From Selaginella moellendorffii (Eukaryota; Streptophyta; Lycopodiopsida; Selaginellales; Selaginellaceae), in the NCBI RefSeq assembly GCF_000143415.4, contig NW_003314294.1, positions 1,767,015 to 1,831,014 on the forward strand: DNA of 64,000 bases, written 5' to 3'. A program made the translations under genes and the position numbers. The stretch's first letter is position 1. Every line of letters starts with the position of its first letter. Positions 11,801-23,327 of this stretch are shown here, one piece after another. The notes beneath the pieces were generated by a model that saw only the letters and a list, made by a program, of their open reading frames with translations, did not search any database and had not been told where the DNA came from.

Positions 11801-14588
11801 CCGCAGTTGTACTCGACAACGCATTTGCCCTTGGAGTCACCCGCTATTGCGTTGAAGACCCAGCTGAGCATTTCCCATGCTGCACCTGGAGCTTTCTTTG
11901 GATTCGAAAGCTCCATAGCCGTCTTCAGTTCCTCAGGCACGGGTAAATTGACCTCCCTCAGATCAATTCGATCGGCTTTGTTGAACGAAGCTGGGAAGTC
12001 ACTCCAGTCCCACTCTGCTGCAGGACCAATAACAAGGGCGACTGTGAAGATGCGGACATTCGTCGGTATCTTATTCTTAGCCATTATCCCATGGATCTCC
12101 CGCATCTCCTTGCCTTTCAACCGAGCCTTCACCTCGTTCAAGGCCTTCCAGAACTTGTGATAGGATTCGGAGTCGTAGATCATATAGTGGACTGAAGATT
12201 CCACCTCCGCAAGTCCCACCATTAAGTCAATGATGGAGCTGACTTCATCTGCATGAGTGATCTCCTCGTTTGTGAAGTCCATCACACAAAAGATGTTCTT
12301 GACCTGCTCATCTCCGCGGGAAACGATGCTCCTCCACCTTTGATCCTCATCCGAATTCACGTATACCCGGTAAGGTTCTCGATAGGCCTCTGCTGCGGGG
12401 TCGAGCTGTTTCTGAAGCCGGCGGTCGACATCCCTCTTAATGAAATTTGGATACTGATCCAACTTCTCAGCTTTACTTTTCGTGGCATCCCGCAGCAGAT
12501 CGATGAACTTGGGGGCCCCCTTCACGTACTCGTCGATGTCTTCATTTGACAAGTCCAGCTCTTCCATCATCTCTTGCGTGGTGTCGATGCTCACCCTCGC
12601 CACGGCCACTTGCTCGAAGATCCAATCCTTCAATAGCGCACGAGCTCTCAGAGTCGTGCACAAGTCCTCGTATGTCACAATATGGCCGGGAGTCATTTTG
12701 GTCTTGTTGAAGACTACCTCACCACGTAGAAGAGCATTAGCCACTGTCAGAAGGTCGTCGTCGTCTAGAGACCGCGAGAAACGCAAGGCGTTGAGCTTCA
12801 AATCATTGGGCTTCTGGCCGTCCTCCACACCCATTGAGTTTAGCAACTCCCCGTCATGGTACCTCCTTAGCACATCTACCCATTTGTCAAAAACAACTTT
12901 TGTCGCGAGTAGAATGTTATGGATGCTGAGTGTGTCATTGACCCCCAGTGTTTTCGAGAGAAGACTCGAGAATTCCTGCAATGGAAATGGCGTGAGGCCA
13001 CATGCTATGCCACATGCAACGAGGCTTACCTGCCAGGCGCTAGTTGCTAGTGCACGTCCTTGTCCTGGTTTTTGTGGCTTCTTCAGTTGAACCCAGAGCT
13101 TCCGTGTTCGTGCCAATGTCTCGTGCAGACCCAATTTGTAGCACGTTTCTTGCTTGACATTCTGCGCGTGGGAGATGTATATGATAGATCGGAGGGGCGA
13201 GTTGCCTTTTATCAGGCGGACAACTCTTGTCTTGAAGACTTTCTTCACCTCCTCGCCCACCATAATATCCACAACTATCTGTTGCATCGCCAAGCTAGAA
13301 TGCTGCCCGGAGACGGCATAGAACCGGATGTTCTGATCGTCCAACACCTTCCTATTGATCAAGTCTGGAAACCTCGTCTCGCCCTTCATTGTTCGGTAGT
13401 AGGGGATCACGTCTGCGATGTCGGGTGTTACTGGACTTGCCAGCATCTTCTGCTTCAGTTTCTCCACCCACTCATCAGATACTAGCCTGTGGTTGTATTT
13501 GCTTTGGATCTCGATACGGCTCACGTCGATTGTATATACTTTGTTGGAATAGTAACAAGTACTATTATCTGCGACGATTTTTGCTGCCTCTTCTTGCTCT
13601 TTCTGCTCTTTGCGGCTCTTCTTTTTGGTGGGTGTAGTGTTCGAACCCGAGGCAATGGCATCACCGAGTAGCTTCTTTTTTGGAGCAGCAGAGTCGGACG
13701 TCGGCTTGAGCTTGACCACCCTTTTCTGCTTCGGGGTAGTTTCCAGATCGACCCCCTTCCCCTTCGCTTCGCAAACTGGAGGCACTCTCAACGGCTCAAT
13801 GTTGGAATATAGTTTTTGAACATCGCCGTAGGTGAGGTCCGTGGATTCCATGTGATCTTCATAGACCCGCAGCGTCTTTGAAATTGTGGGCCTCCTGGAC
13901 AACCTCTCCCTAGCTCCCTCTAGGAATTCCTCATAGCCGCTGCCCCCCTCCGGGAAGCCGCTAGGATGTGCAAGGTGGATCTTGAAGGCGGACGCTGTCT
14001 CTACCACAAGTGCCAGTCCATATTCTTGCATGGAACTGCATGGAGTGTCTGTCACTTGGATGAGGATCCCCATGCATTCTTTTCTCCCACCATCTGTGTT
14101 GTACAGCATCAGATCCTCGCCTTCCATCCCGAAAGTCCAACTGGTGAGCTCCTCCCCCTTCTCTGCATCCACATTGACAGTGGCTGGAAGAAGAATGCAA
14201 TTCCTCGCCTGTTCAAAAATGCACAACAATTAGAGCTGACAGATGAAAAGCTAGCAGCTGGAAATAACGTGAGGCCACACACCATTCACCACTGCATCAG
14301 ATGTCTTGAGGCTGCATCCTAAGATGGCGTGAGGCTACACGCCATCTGTAACCGGACTGCACTCGAGAGCCCAATCGGTGCATGCCAATGTTGCTACTGA
14401 ATGGCATGTGGCCTCATGCCATTTTCTACTTGGTCTAAAAGACTTACCATTTGAAGCCGAATGGAGGCCGTGACAATCGAGGCCGGACTCGTTGGCGAAT
14501 GTGCACTGTGTGTGCAGCGGATCGTAGCAGCAAGGCTACTCTGCCACTTACAGTTGGAGAGTGGTGCTGAAATCTCCCGGGACGCCAA
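8875..14588 (-). CDS. Large multidomain ParB-like / methyltransferase-like / HAD phosphatase protein, copy B (11 exons)
   Basis: I join 11 exons on the - strand: 14588-14448, 14208-13030, 12975-11667, 11616-11542, 11503-11414, 11364-11221, 11173-10637, 10579-10565, 10515-10408, 10360-9785, 9737-8875. All introns are GT-AG, 38-57 bp except the first (239 bp). Total coding length is 5037 nt with no internal stop, giving 1678 aa. Domains by rough residue: 270-405 ParB/sulfiredoxin-like, with SGQHSSLA at the usual GGQHR position; 745-860 resembling the tail of a beta-class DNA methyltransferase (VVEYNCGGLFFRAALLKG in the motif I place), catalytic residues lost; 900-980 Lys/Arg-rich; 1105-1150 Asp/Glu run; 1392-1678 FCP1/NIF-type HAD with FDLNGVL, GVWTS, a Lys motif and IIDDSP. 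The HAD keeps the nucleophile Asp but has Asn two residues later. Function is unknown; a role in element maintenance or chromatin control is inference. It is divergent from the transposase. Confidence 0.82.
12976..13029 (-). other. In-frame 54-bp intron containing an element palindrome (copy B)
   Basis: GTAAGCCTCG at the donor and CCATTGCAG at the acceptor. The length is 18 codons with no stop, so retention would add 18 residues (ending GLTPFPLQ) without a frameshift. The middle is the palindrome at 12987-13008. The same intron lies at 50960-51013 in copy D. Confidence 0.75.
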
Positions 14589-16532
14589 GTGGGCTGCGTG
14601 TGGGTGGTGGAGTGGGCGGCGGAGTTGGCGGCGAAGTTACAAACTGGGTGTGTCTTGAAGTGGACGCCGATGCACACGAGCGCGATGCGAGCGCGAGTGT
14701 GATGCAAGCGCGAGTGGACGCCGATGCACACGAGAAACCTGTAGAGAAGTGAGCGTGATCGCGAGTGGGAGCGCGATGCGAGCGGGAGCGCGAGTGTGAT
14801 GCGAGCGCGAGCGCGAGTGTGCGAGCGCGAGTACAAAGCAAAATGCAAAACCTAACCTCACACGCGCGAAATGTCACAACGGTTGGTAATCCCGCCACGT
14901 CATCATTCCTCGGACTTGGGCGCCACCATTAATTTCTGGATTGCCGCGCGCATGCAAGCACGCAAAATCCAAAAGAAATCCGCAACGTCATCATTCCTCG
15001 GACTGCATGCACGCGAAATCCAAAAGAAAGATCATGATTGGGATATCATTTAATACCCTCGCTATATTTATACCATGCATGATTGGATATTCCAAAGCAT
15101 CTTGTATTTCCAAAAATGGCAGATGTTCAGCTAAATAAAGAAATTCTATCTGTTTCTATTTTTCTCTCAAATCAATATTATAGCGTGTGGGCTCATGCAA
15201 TTTTGAACCAAAGAAACCCAAAAAACGTTGGACCCAAAATATTTTGAAAAAACCCAAAAAACCCTAAACATTTTAAACCCAAAAATCCAGGCGTCCTGTG
15301 GCGTTATTCCTTGAATGGCGTGTGGGCGCATGCCATTTTCAGGGCCAAATGCTGAATGGAAAAAAATTCCCTTTCAGTGCAAATGCTGCAAGAGGCAGAT
15401 GCCGAGCACAAAGGACTGTAACTACCTCACATGACACAGATAAACTTTTCTCTATTTGGCAAAGATAAACTTTATAGCGTGTGGGCTCATGCAATTTTGA
15501 ACCCAAAAAATGCACCAAAAAATTCTCGGCGTCATCTGGCATTATCTCTTGAATGGCGTGGGGCCGCATGCCATTTTCAGGGGCACATAGGAGTATATTC
15601 CTAGGATATTCTGACACGCGCGAGATTTTTTTGAGTTTTCTGGAGATCCAACCGTTAGATCGCAACTAGATTTTATAGAATGGTATACAATGTCTTTCTT
15701 GATGACCCTGCAAAGAAGCATCTCAATCGGACACCACATGAGACCACACGAGCCTTACAATGTTTCAGGGGCATTTGCCATAGATCCGACCGTTATTTTG
15801 CTCCAAGATTTCACAGTTTGGTGTGCATTGACCTTTCCATCGAAACTGCAAAGGGACATCACAATCAGATGCGGGATCACAAGAAACTAACTTCACTAAC
15901 TCTGGTTTCACCAAGATCTACGTAAGGAGTTATGAAATGAAAGGACCCTCTCTATTGAAATGTGTTTATGGTCCTAGGGGCATTGTGACATATCAAAGGA
16001 TTTTGCATCAAGTTCTGTATTTGCATGTTTATCAAGCTACTGAATTGCTAAACCCTAAACCCTAAACCCTAAACCCTAAACATGTGGCAAATGCTGCGTG
16101 AAGAAAGATGCCCTTTCTGGGCAAATGCTGTAAGAGGCAGATGCCGAGCAGATGTATCTCAGGCTAGCGAAGGGGACGAACGAAAGCTAGCTATAAACAT
16201 GACGGGATGCAAATAGATTACTAGGCTGGTCCTACGAAAATCAAAAACCATAATTGAAAACATTGAAAATGCAAAAAGAAAGGTTTATAATATTTTTGAA
16301 TTTTAGGCAACCAAAGGAATGTAAGTAGGGCATGTGTTTGTAAGTTTAAAAATGCCTCAACCACTTAAATTCCCAAGTAAATAAAGTTGTTTCTATTTTT
16401 GGTACAGGTAAACTTTATAGCGTGTGGGCTCATGCAATTTTGAACCCAAAAATGCACCAAAAAATGCTCGACTAGCATTATTCTTTGAATGGCGTGTGGC
16501 CTTATGTCGAGCATTATTCTTTGAATGGCGTG
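14589..16532. promoter_or_regulatory. Divergent intergenic region of the giant element, copy B (truncated by gap)
   Basis: This separates the start of the large - strand gene from the + strand transposase. It holds a GCGAG-rich array next to the large gene (about 14670-14835) and palindromes at 15315-15336 and 15553-15574. It also has decayed TAGCGTGTGGGCTCATGCAA copies near 15182, 15475 and 16418, a telomere-type tract (16048-16082), and a repeated module GAGGCAGATGCCGAGCA at about 15393 and 16134. No protein frame here is convincing. Its right end (16506-16532) repeats bases from about 16464-16492 just before the gap, which looks like an assembly artefact. Confidence 0.6.
16048..16082. repeat. 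Telomere-type repeat tract (copy B)
   Basis: Five tandem CTAAACC-type units, the plant telomere motif, lie inside the element between its two genes. The same tract occurs in copy D at 54032-54065, so it is part of the transposon and not a chromosome-end remnant. Confidence 0.85.
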
Positions 16533-16632
16533 NNNNNNNNNNNNNNNNNNNNNNNNNNNNNNNNNNNNNNNNNNNNNNNNNNNNNNNNNNNNNNNNNNNN
16601 NNNNNNNNNNNNNNNNNNNNNNNNNNNNNNNN
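16533..16632. other. Assembly gap (100 N)
   Basis: Exactly 100 N, a conventional placeholder. Comparison with copy D and with the complete LTRs predicts about 1.6 kb of giant element plus about 0.8 kb of LTR missing here, roughly 2.5 kb in all. Confidence 0.9.
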
Positions 16633-16945
16633 TCGGATTCGGTCTCGGACTCGATCGCGGACCGATCTCGGACCGATCTCGGGCCCGACTCGGACTCGAT
16701 TCGGACTCGGTCTCGGACCCGATTCGGATCTCGGACTCCGTCTCGAACTCGGTCTCGAACTCGGACTCGAACTCGGTCCCCGAGTCGGTCTCGGACTCGA
16801 TTCCGGACTCTATCTCGAACTCGGTCCTAGAGTCGGTCTTGGACTCGATCTTTGACTTGGTCCCATCCGATGAACTCTTTGTCATTTTGGTCATGCTTTC
16901 GGGGTTCCTTTAGCCTACGACACCTCGGCGAGTTGGTTCCTTACA
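16633..16945 (-). repeat. 3' LTR of gypsy element 1 (partial)
   Basis: It matches the end of the complete LTR containing the TCGGAC-type hexamer array and ending in the TGTAAGG / CCTTACA terminus. The rest is lost in the gap. Confidence 0.9.
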
Positions 16946-17348
16946 ACTCCACCACCCATAGAAGAAGTTCGATGCCCACATCGAACGTCTCGTTTTATCC
17001 TACGACTTGTTGACCATGTCTCCGGGGGCATCCCCCCCACTTAGCGGTGTGCCTAAGTTAGCCTCCCCGGCCAAGAGCTCATGACAACGGAATATAGGTG
17101 TCCCTATACTCCCCACCTCACCACGCCCTAGTATAGGGTCGGGACTTGAACCCAGCCTTGCTTTACTAGGGGGTTGGGACTCGAACCCAACCTCCGTAGA
17201 ATACGTCTACGGATTCGACATCCCCGCAGGGAGTCGGGCGTAGCTCCCTACGCCTGGTCGACCTAGCTAACCCATGCTAATTAGCTTACCTTCGGCGCGC
17301 CTTCGGGTCCCAACATATGCCATTGCTCAACTTCTCAAATTGATACTT
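16946..17348 (-). other. 3' noncoding region of gypsy element 1 with conserved hairpins
   Basis: It holds a perfect hairpin of GTTCGATG / CATCGAAC just inside the polypurine tract, and two T-arm-like hairpins of the form GGTTGGG-TTCGAGT-CCCAACC. They are conserved in element 2. Confidence 0.7.
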
Positions 17349-20300
17349 TTAATTGAACTTTGCACAAGTACATAGAGTTCTGCCATGCAGAAATTCCTCC
17401 ACTAGATCTCGCGCGTTCGCTAGGTTCTCCTCCGGTTCCCATGTTGCTTCGCAGTGTGGAAATCCTTTCCACTTCACATGGAACTCTCTCACCTCGCGTC
17501 CTTGTCGCTTGCTCTTGCGCGCATTGAGGATGGCCTCGACTTCGTATTCCTCTTCCCCTTGGATAACCTCGGGTAGAGGTCTTACTTGGTCCTTGCGAAG
17601 CGGATCCTCAAAGTACGGCTTGAGTAAGTTCACGTGGAACACTGGGTGCATCTTCCCCATCTCTCGAGGAAGTCGGAGTCAGTAAGCCACTTTACCAATT
17701 CGTGCCTCAATCTCGTAAGGCCCCGCGAACCTGCTTAAGGAACTCAAGATCAATTCATTTACAGGAATACATGCATTTTTACCTTTGGGTCAACTTTCGG
17801 CTGATCCCACTTGGTAGCCTGAGGTTCTTGGTGTTCAGCCACACCTTCTCCCCAGCTTGGAACTCCACATCCCGACGCTTTTGGTTCGCGTACTTGGTTT
17901 GCCTTTGTTGAGCTCGTTCCAAGGAATCCCTCACTAGATTCCAAATGTTGAGTCTTTCCGCCGTGAATGCCTCCACTGCGGGTAACTCTCCATGATACTC
18001 GGCCACGCCGAGTTCCACAGGACCTTCAATAGCTCGCCCATTGATGACTTCCCATGGACTCACCCCGATGCTCGAATGTGGTGAGTTGTTATAACACATT
18101 TCCGCAAGTCCCAAATGACTTACCCAGTCGGTCTGGTCTCCCGAGACATAGCATCGCAAATAATCCTCCAGCTGCCTATTCACCCTTTCCGTTTGTCCGT
18201 CTGTCAAGAAGTGTTAGTGCCATCAATCTTGACTTAATACCCATTACCTGTCTGTGGGTGATAGGCTGTGCTGAATTTCAACTTGGTGCGATACTGTTCT
18301 AGGAGTGTCCTCCAGAACCTACTAGTGAAGATCTTATCTCGATCTGAGATAATCTCTTCCGGCCTTCCCCGCACTCGAACCACTTGTTCGAAGAACAGCT
18401 TCGCCACACCTTCCGCATCCACGTCCGTTGTGGTGGGTATGAAATGTGCCATCTTTGAAAATCGGTCCACCACCACGAATATCGCATCGAACCCCTCGCT
18501 TGGGGGTAGTCCCGTGATGAAGTCCATCGTGAGACATTTCCACGGACGATCTGGAATGGGGATGCTTTGCAACAAGCCCCCACTAGCCTTCGTCACGGCT
18601 TTGACTTGCTGACATATTGGGCATGTCTTTACATAGTCTTGGACGTCCTTAGCCATATCTGGCCAATGGTACTTCCTTTTGAGTAAGCCCATCGTCTTGG
18701 GCACTCCGCCGTGTCCCGCGAGAGGTCCGTCATGACACTCTTCCAAGGCTACCTTCCTTAGTTCCCCTTCTGGAACATACACCCTCGTTTGCTTGTAATA
18801 AATGAGTCCGTTGCGTTCCGCATAGCCCGTTTTCTCTTCCGTTGGCAGCTCACCTCTCTGGTGAGCTTCCCGCGCCTCCAGATTCCTCAACAACACTTCT
18901 TGTGCTAGACCATCGTTCTCATATGCTGTCCGCACATCGTCCCAGAAGGTTGCTGTTGCGCTGGAGATCGCCAACCTCAAGCTCGCTTTTCGACTTAGCG
19001 CATCTGCCACGATGTTGCTCTTCCCAGGCTTGTACAGGATCTCGCAATCAAACTCGGCCAAAGCATTGGCCCACTGACCTTGTTTTCCCCTTAGGTCGGG
19101 CTGTGACAAGAAGTGTTTCGTTGCCACATTGTCCGTGTAAACCTTGAAGTGTCTCCCAAGGTAGTGTCGCCACTCCTTGAGTGCCTTGACCACCGCAAAC
19201 AATTCCTTCTCGTGGGCAGGCCACTTCCGTTGAGCCTTGTCCAGCTTCTTCGAGAAGAACGCTACTGGATGGTTGTCTTGCTTCAAAACTGCGCCCAACG
19301 CAAAGTCCGAAGCATCCGTGTCTACCTCAAAGTCCTTACCAAAGTCTGGTAATGCCAACACCGGAGCCTTCCTCAACTTCCCTTTGAGGTGGACGAATGC
19401 CGCCTCGCATTCCGCTGTCCATACCATCTTCCCTTTTCCTGTTTGGTCTGTTAAGGGCAGGGCTACTCTCGAATAGTGTCTGATAAACTTTCGATAGTAG
19501 TTGCATAGCCCCAGGAATGCCCTCAACTCATGTACATTCGATGGTCGCTCCCATTCCTGGATCGCTTGGACCTTCTCCGGGTCCACCTTGAGCCCGTCCT
19601 GGCCCACCACATGCCCGAGAAACTTTACCTCTTGTTGAGCAAAGTCACATTTGCTCTCTTTAGCATACAGTTTATGTTCCCTTAGTTTCTCAAACACCTT
19701 CGCCAAGTGTTCGGCATGCTCCTCTAGCGTCTCGCTATAGATCAGGATGTCGTCAATATAGACGACCACGAAGTGATCCAGATAGGGTACAAAGACGTGG
19801 TTCATCAACGCCGAAAACGTTGCCGGCGCATTGCACAGCCCAAAGGGCATCACCAAAAACTCGAAGCTCCCATACCTCGTTCGACAGGTTGTCTTCTCGA
19901 CATCTTCCTCAGCTACCCTGATCTGGTAGTATCCTGACCTTAGGTCAATCCTCGAAAAGTATTTTGCCTTTCCCAACCTATCGAACAGGTCCTCAATCCT
20001 TGGCAAAGGGTACTTGTTCTTCTTGGTATACTTGTTGAGCAACCGGTAGTCTATGCACATGCGCATAGATCCATCTTTCTTTTTCACAAATAATACCGGC
20101 GCCCCATACGGCGACTTGCTCAACCTGACATACCCTTTGCCCACCAACTCCTCTAGTTGGCACTTGAGCTCCTTGAGTTCTTTTTCGTTCAAACGATAGG
20201 GTGGACGAACCACCGCCTCAGCGCCCTCGACCAGCTCAATCTTATGTTCTATCGGTCGTGCGGGGGGCAACCCCGCCGGTAGCTCCTCCGGCATGGTATC

Positions 20301-22121
20301 CTGGAATTGGTCCAGCACTTGCTGGATCACTAAAGGTATTTCTTCCGTTCTTGTCCTTTTGTCACTCTTCACCGAGAGTAAGCACAAAAAGGCTGCTTTA
20401 GTTCCTTTAGTGAGTTGTCCTCTCGTGGACACCAGGTTTAAGCATGACTCTTTGGCCTTGCTTTGCCCTACCTTTAGATCCTGGGCCTCCACCCTAGATC
20501 TTCTTCCTTGGGCATTCGCCAATACCACAAGGTTCCTACCTTGTCCATGCAGGGCTACCACGAATCGATTAAACCAATCCATTCCGAAGATCACGTCAAA
20601 TCCCGCCATGTCCAAGACGGTGAAATCCATGTCCACTTTCCATGTCCCCACTTCGACTCTCGCTTGTCGAAGTACCTCATCGGTGCTTTGGCTACCTTGA
20701 ACAAATTCTATAGTCCTTGGTTCGCCTAGCCGCTGCACCGTTAGTCCGGCTTGCCGGACTATGTCTGCAGCCACAAAATTATCCGAAGCACCCGTGTCAA
20801 TAAGGATCTTAACAAAGCTACCTCCGAGCTTCCCTCGGAGGGCTAGTAGATGTCGCGAACGACTCTCTACCAAAGTTGCTCGTGTAATGAGTAACTTTGA
20901 GTTAGGGACTGGATCACATACCTCAATTTGGACTTCACCCGACTTGATGGCCATATTGGCTCTGGCCTTCTTCGGGTAGGGACATTCCCTCGAGAAGTGT
21001 CCCGCTTCGCCGCAGTTGTAGCATACGTTGTTGCCCACGCTGCTATACGACTTGACCTTCTTATCCGTGGGTTTGTCTTTTTTCGCTTGACTTCCCCACA
21101 TACTCGCTCGCTGGCCACCGGATTTGCCTTTCCGGAACCCCGAGGACTCATTCTTAGAGAAACTCTTCTTGAATTTCCCCCTACTATATGTTCCCCTTGG
21201 TTTGGCCCCTGTGCTAAACGTGGATCCCGACCCCGTCGTGTTCCCCTTTCGCAGGTTATCGTTGAAATGCACCTTGATGGCCGCATCCAACGCTTCCTTG
21301 TAGTTGGTCGGGTTCCAGCGCATCACCTCACCGCGAGCCCAGGTTTGCAAACCTGATATGAAGGCATGGAACGCATCCATATCCCCCATGTCCGTGACAA
21401 GTATCCTCTTTGCCATGAACCCATTCACATATTCCTGGATGGTTCCAGTCTGCTTCAGCCTACTCAGTTCATCCCTCAGATGCAGAGTGGCATTCGGAGG
21501 AACATATGTTGCGCGGATCCTCGCCTTCATCATGTCCCAAGTGACCACCGGTCCTTCATTGGCCTCCGTTGTTCTCCACCAAGACTTGGCATTATCTGCC
21601 AAGTATGGTTTTGCACATGGGACCTTCTCCGAACTCGGTAACCGCAACGCTCGGAAGTAGTCCTCCATATCGTAAAACCAATCCTCCACCACCTTATAGT
21701 CATTCACTCCCTTGAAGACCGGTGGGGGCTTTGGTTTGTACTTGGGAACTGCCTGAGGGACTGATTCCACTTCAGTCTGTTCGACCTTGTCTAGTTTTGC
21801 CTCAGTCCCTGCCGAAGGGTCCGCACCTTCTGCGCTGCTAGCATCCGCAGTCTTTTTCTTTTTCTTCCGCCTCTCGTCACGCTTTAGCTTGCGTACGAGA
21901 GTTTCCAGCAGGGTATTGGTCTGTGCCAACTGTCCTTCTAGCACGTCCAATCGAGCCTTGGACGACCGAACCTCGCCACCGGACTCCTGTTTGGAAGTTT
22001 CCTCACTAGAATCCTCCTCATGCAAGGATTCCTCATCCATAGCCTCTTGTTCGACTGGAGGCTCCAGCTCCGGCGGAGGTTCCGTCTCCGCCTGGGTTCG
22101 CTTACGTCCTGCCCTTGCCAT
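17349..22121 (-). CDS. Gag-Pol polyprotein of gypsy element 1 (3 exons, chromodomain)
   Basis: Exons on the - strand are 22121-18248, 18200-17783 and 17730-17349, total 4674 nt or 1557 aa with no internal stop. Order by residue: acidic and coiled start; Gag at about 130-290; CCHC zinc knuckle [14 protein letters not shown] (367-380); aspartic protease DTGA (442-445); reverse transcriptase with YIDD (788-791); RNase H with TDASDF (935-940); integrase HHCC (H1130, H1137, C1167, C1170) and catalytic core from D1200; and a C-terminal chromodomain ([19 protein letters not shown]). Intron 1 (47 bp) splits HPQT from DGQTERVN in the integrase core and holds a CTAAC branch-type motif; intron 2 (52 bp) lies before the SH3-like part. 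Without splicing the protein ends at 1295 aa after HPQTGNGY. It looks capable of coding for the full set of proteins. Confidence 0.93.
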
Positions 22122-22164
22122 CTCCCAGCAATCCGCCTCTATCCTTCGCTAGAACTGAGATAAA

Positions 22165-22177
22165 GGCTCCGATACCA
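22165..22177 (-). other. Primer binding site, initiator tRNA-Met type (element 1)
   Basis: On the - strand TGGTATCGGAGCC follows the LTR end after a short AATT spacer. It differs by one base from the common plant TGGTATCAGAGC site. Confidence 0.9.
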
Positions 22178-22180
22178 AAT

Positions 22181-23327
22181 TGTAAGCCACAAATTTTTCT
22201 TTTCCAATTTGCCAGCTTACCTCGTCTATCCGTCCAACACTGCCTTGGCTTTTGCTAAGTTCCCTCGCCAAGGTTCTCGCCTATGGTACCAGCTCCTACT
22301 TGGTTTCAGCTACTCACTGCACGAGCAATGGAGTGTTAGCCATCCTTCCACGGATTCCCAAATCACTCCCAATCCCCCTCCCCGGGTTAGACTGGACTAA
22401 GGTTCGGCTACACTCCCCGCAAGCACAAGCAGCCAAGCACACCAAGCTTCCAGGTTCCTAACATCCCTTGGTACCACAAGACTTGATCATGGGACCTTCT
22501 AAATCCCAAGTCTTGAGTGCAACACTTGCTTCGGGACGTCGGGGCGAAACACCGTGGCCTAGCGGCCCGGTATGGGTACCTCTCGCCCCCCACTTCCATC
22601 CCGAAGGAAGGCCCAAGCCCCTAGGAAGGGCGAGGACCAATGAGCCGCATGGTACTCAAGTGGGGCACCACTCCACATGAGCCGGGAGCACCGCAATCGG
22701 TTTCCCTTTCGGGAGTGGGAGCTGCTCTTGAGCACTTCCTTGGATGGCCCCTCTGGCACCAGCCAAGTCCATGCTCACTCCCACCCAAGGCCCCTTAGTC
22801 CCAGTCCCAACCTCAAGTCAGTTTGGAAGCCCAACTGGAGAGTCCCTTCAAAACTGGTTCCTGGACCTCACTATCCCTACTATACTTTTGGAACCCCCTG
22901 CAGCCCCCCCCCCCTGGGGGACGCACGCTTTGGGCTTTCACCCCTTGACCCGTATTAGTATTTGGACTTAGTCTCTGGCTCGATCTCGGATCCGATTTCG
23001 GATCCGACTTCGGATTCGGTCTCGGACTCGATCGCGGACTCGATCTCGGACCCGATCTCGGGCCCGACCTCGGACTCGACTTCGGACTCGGTCTCGGACC
23101 CGATTTCGGATCTCGGACTCCGTCTCGAACTCGGTCTCGAACTCGGACTCGAACTCGGTCCCCGAGTCGGTCTCGGACTCGATTCCGGACTCTATCTCGA
23201 ACTCGGTCCTAGAGTCGGTCTTGGACTCGATCTTTGACTTGGTCCCATCCGATGAACTCTTTGTCATTTTGGTCATGCTTTCGGGGTTCCTTTAGCCTAC
23301 GACACCTCGGCGAGTTGGTTCCTTACA
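22181..23327 (-). repeat. 5' LTR of gypsy element 1 (1147 bp)
   Basis: It is bounded by TG..CA and closely matches the LTRs of elements 2 and 3. It contains a roughly 260-bp degenerate hexamer array (TCGGAC/TCGAAC types, 22975-23240) and a C/G run near 22905-22920. CCTGG at 23328-23332 is the right copy of its 5-bp target site. Confidence 0.93.

Larger units (their letters stand above)
16633..23327 (-). mobile_element. Chromovirus-type Ty3/gypsy retrotransposon, element 1
   Basis: On the - strand it runs 5' LTR (23327-22181), tRNA-Met primer site (22177-22165), polyprotein gene (22121-17349), 3' noncoding region with two tRNA T-arm-like hairpins, polypurine tract (about 16957-16946) and partial 3' LTR (16945-16633, cut by the gap). 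It sits inside the transposase of giant copy B/C. The coding frame is open once two short introns are removed, so this is the best-preserved of the three elements of this family. Confidence 0.93.

Noticed and set aside
14548-14898. Arg/Ser/His-rich frames on both strands (also 52532-52882, 54783-55104)
   Set aside because: They are translations of the GCGAG simple repeats in the divergent spacer and are open in several frames at once.
16640-16894. Asp/Ser- and Glu/Arg-rich frames in the LTRs (also 22962-23276, 36904-37218, 43252-43609, 63518-63832)
   Set aside because: Hexamer arrays keep all frames open; there is no start context or domain, and one frame runs through the N gap.
23234-23327. 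LTR-transposase fusion protein reading from the LTR into copy C
   Set aside because: The frame happens to be open across the junction; the LTR part is the tail of the hexamer array and LTR end.
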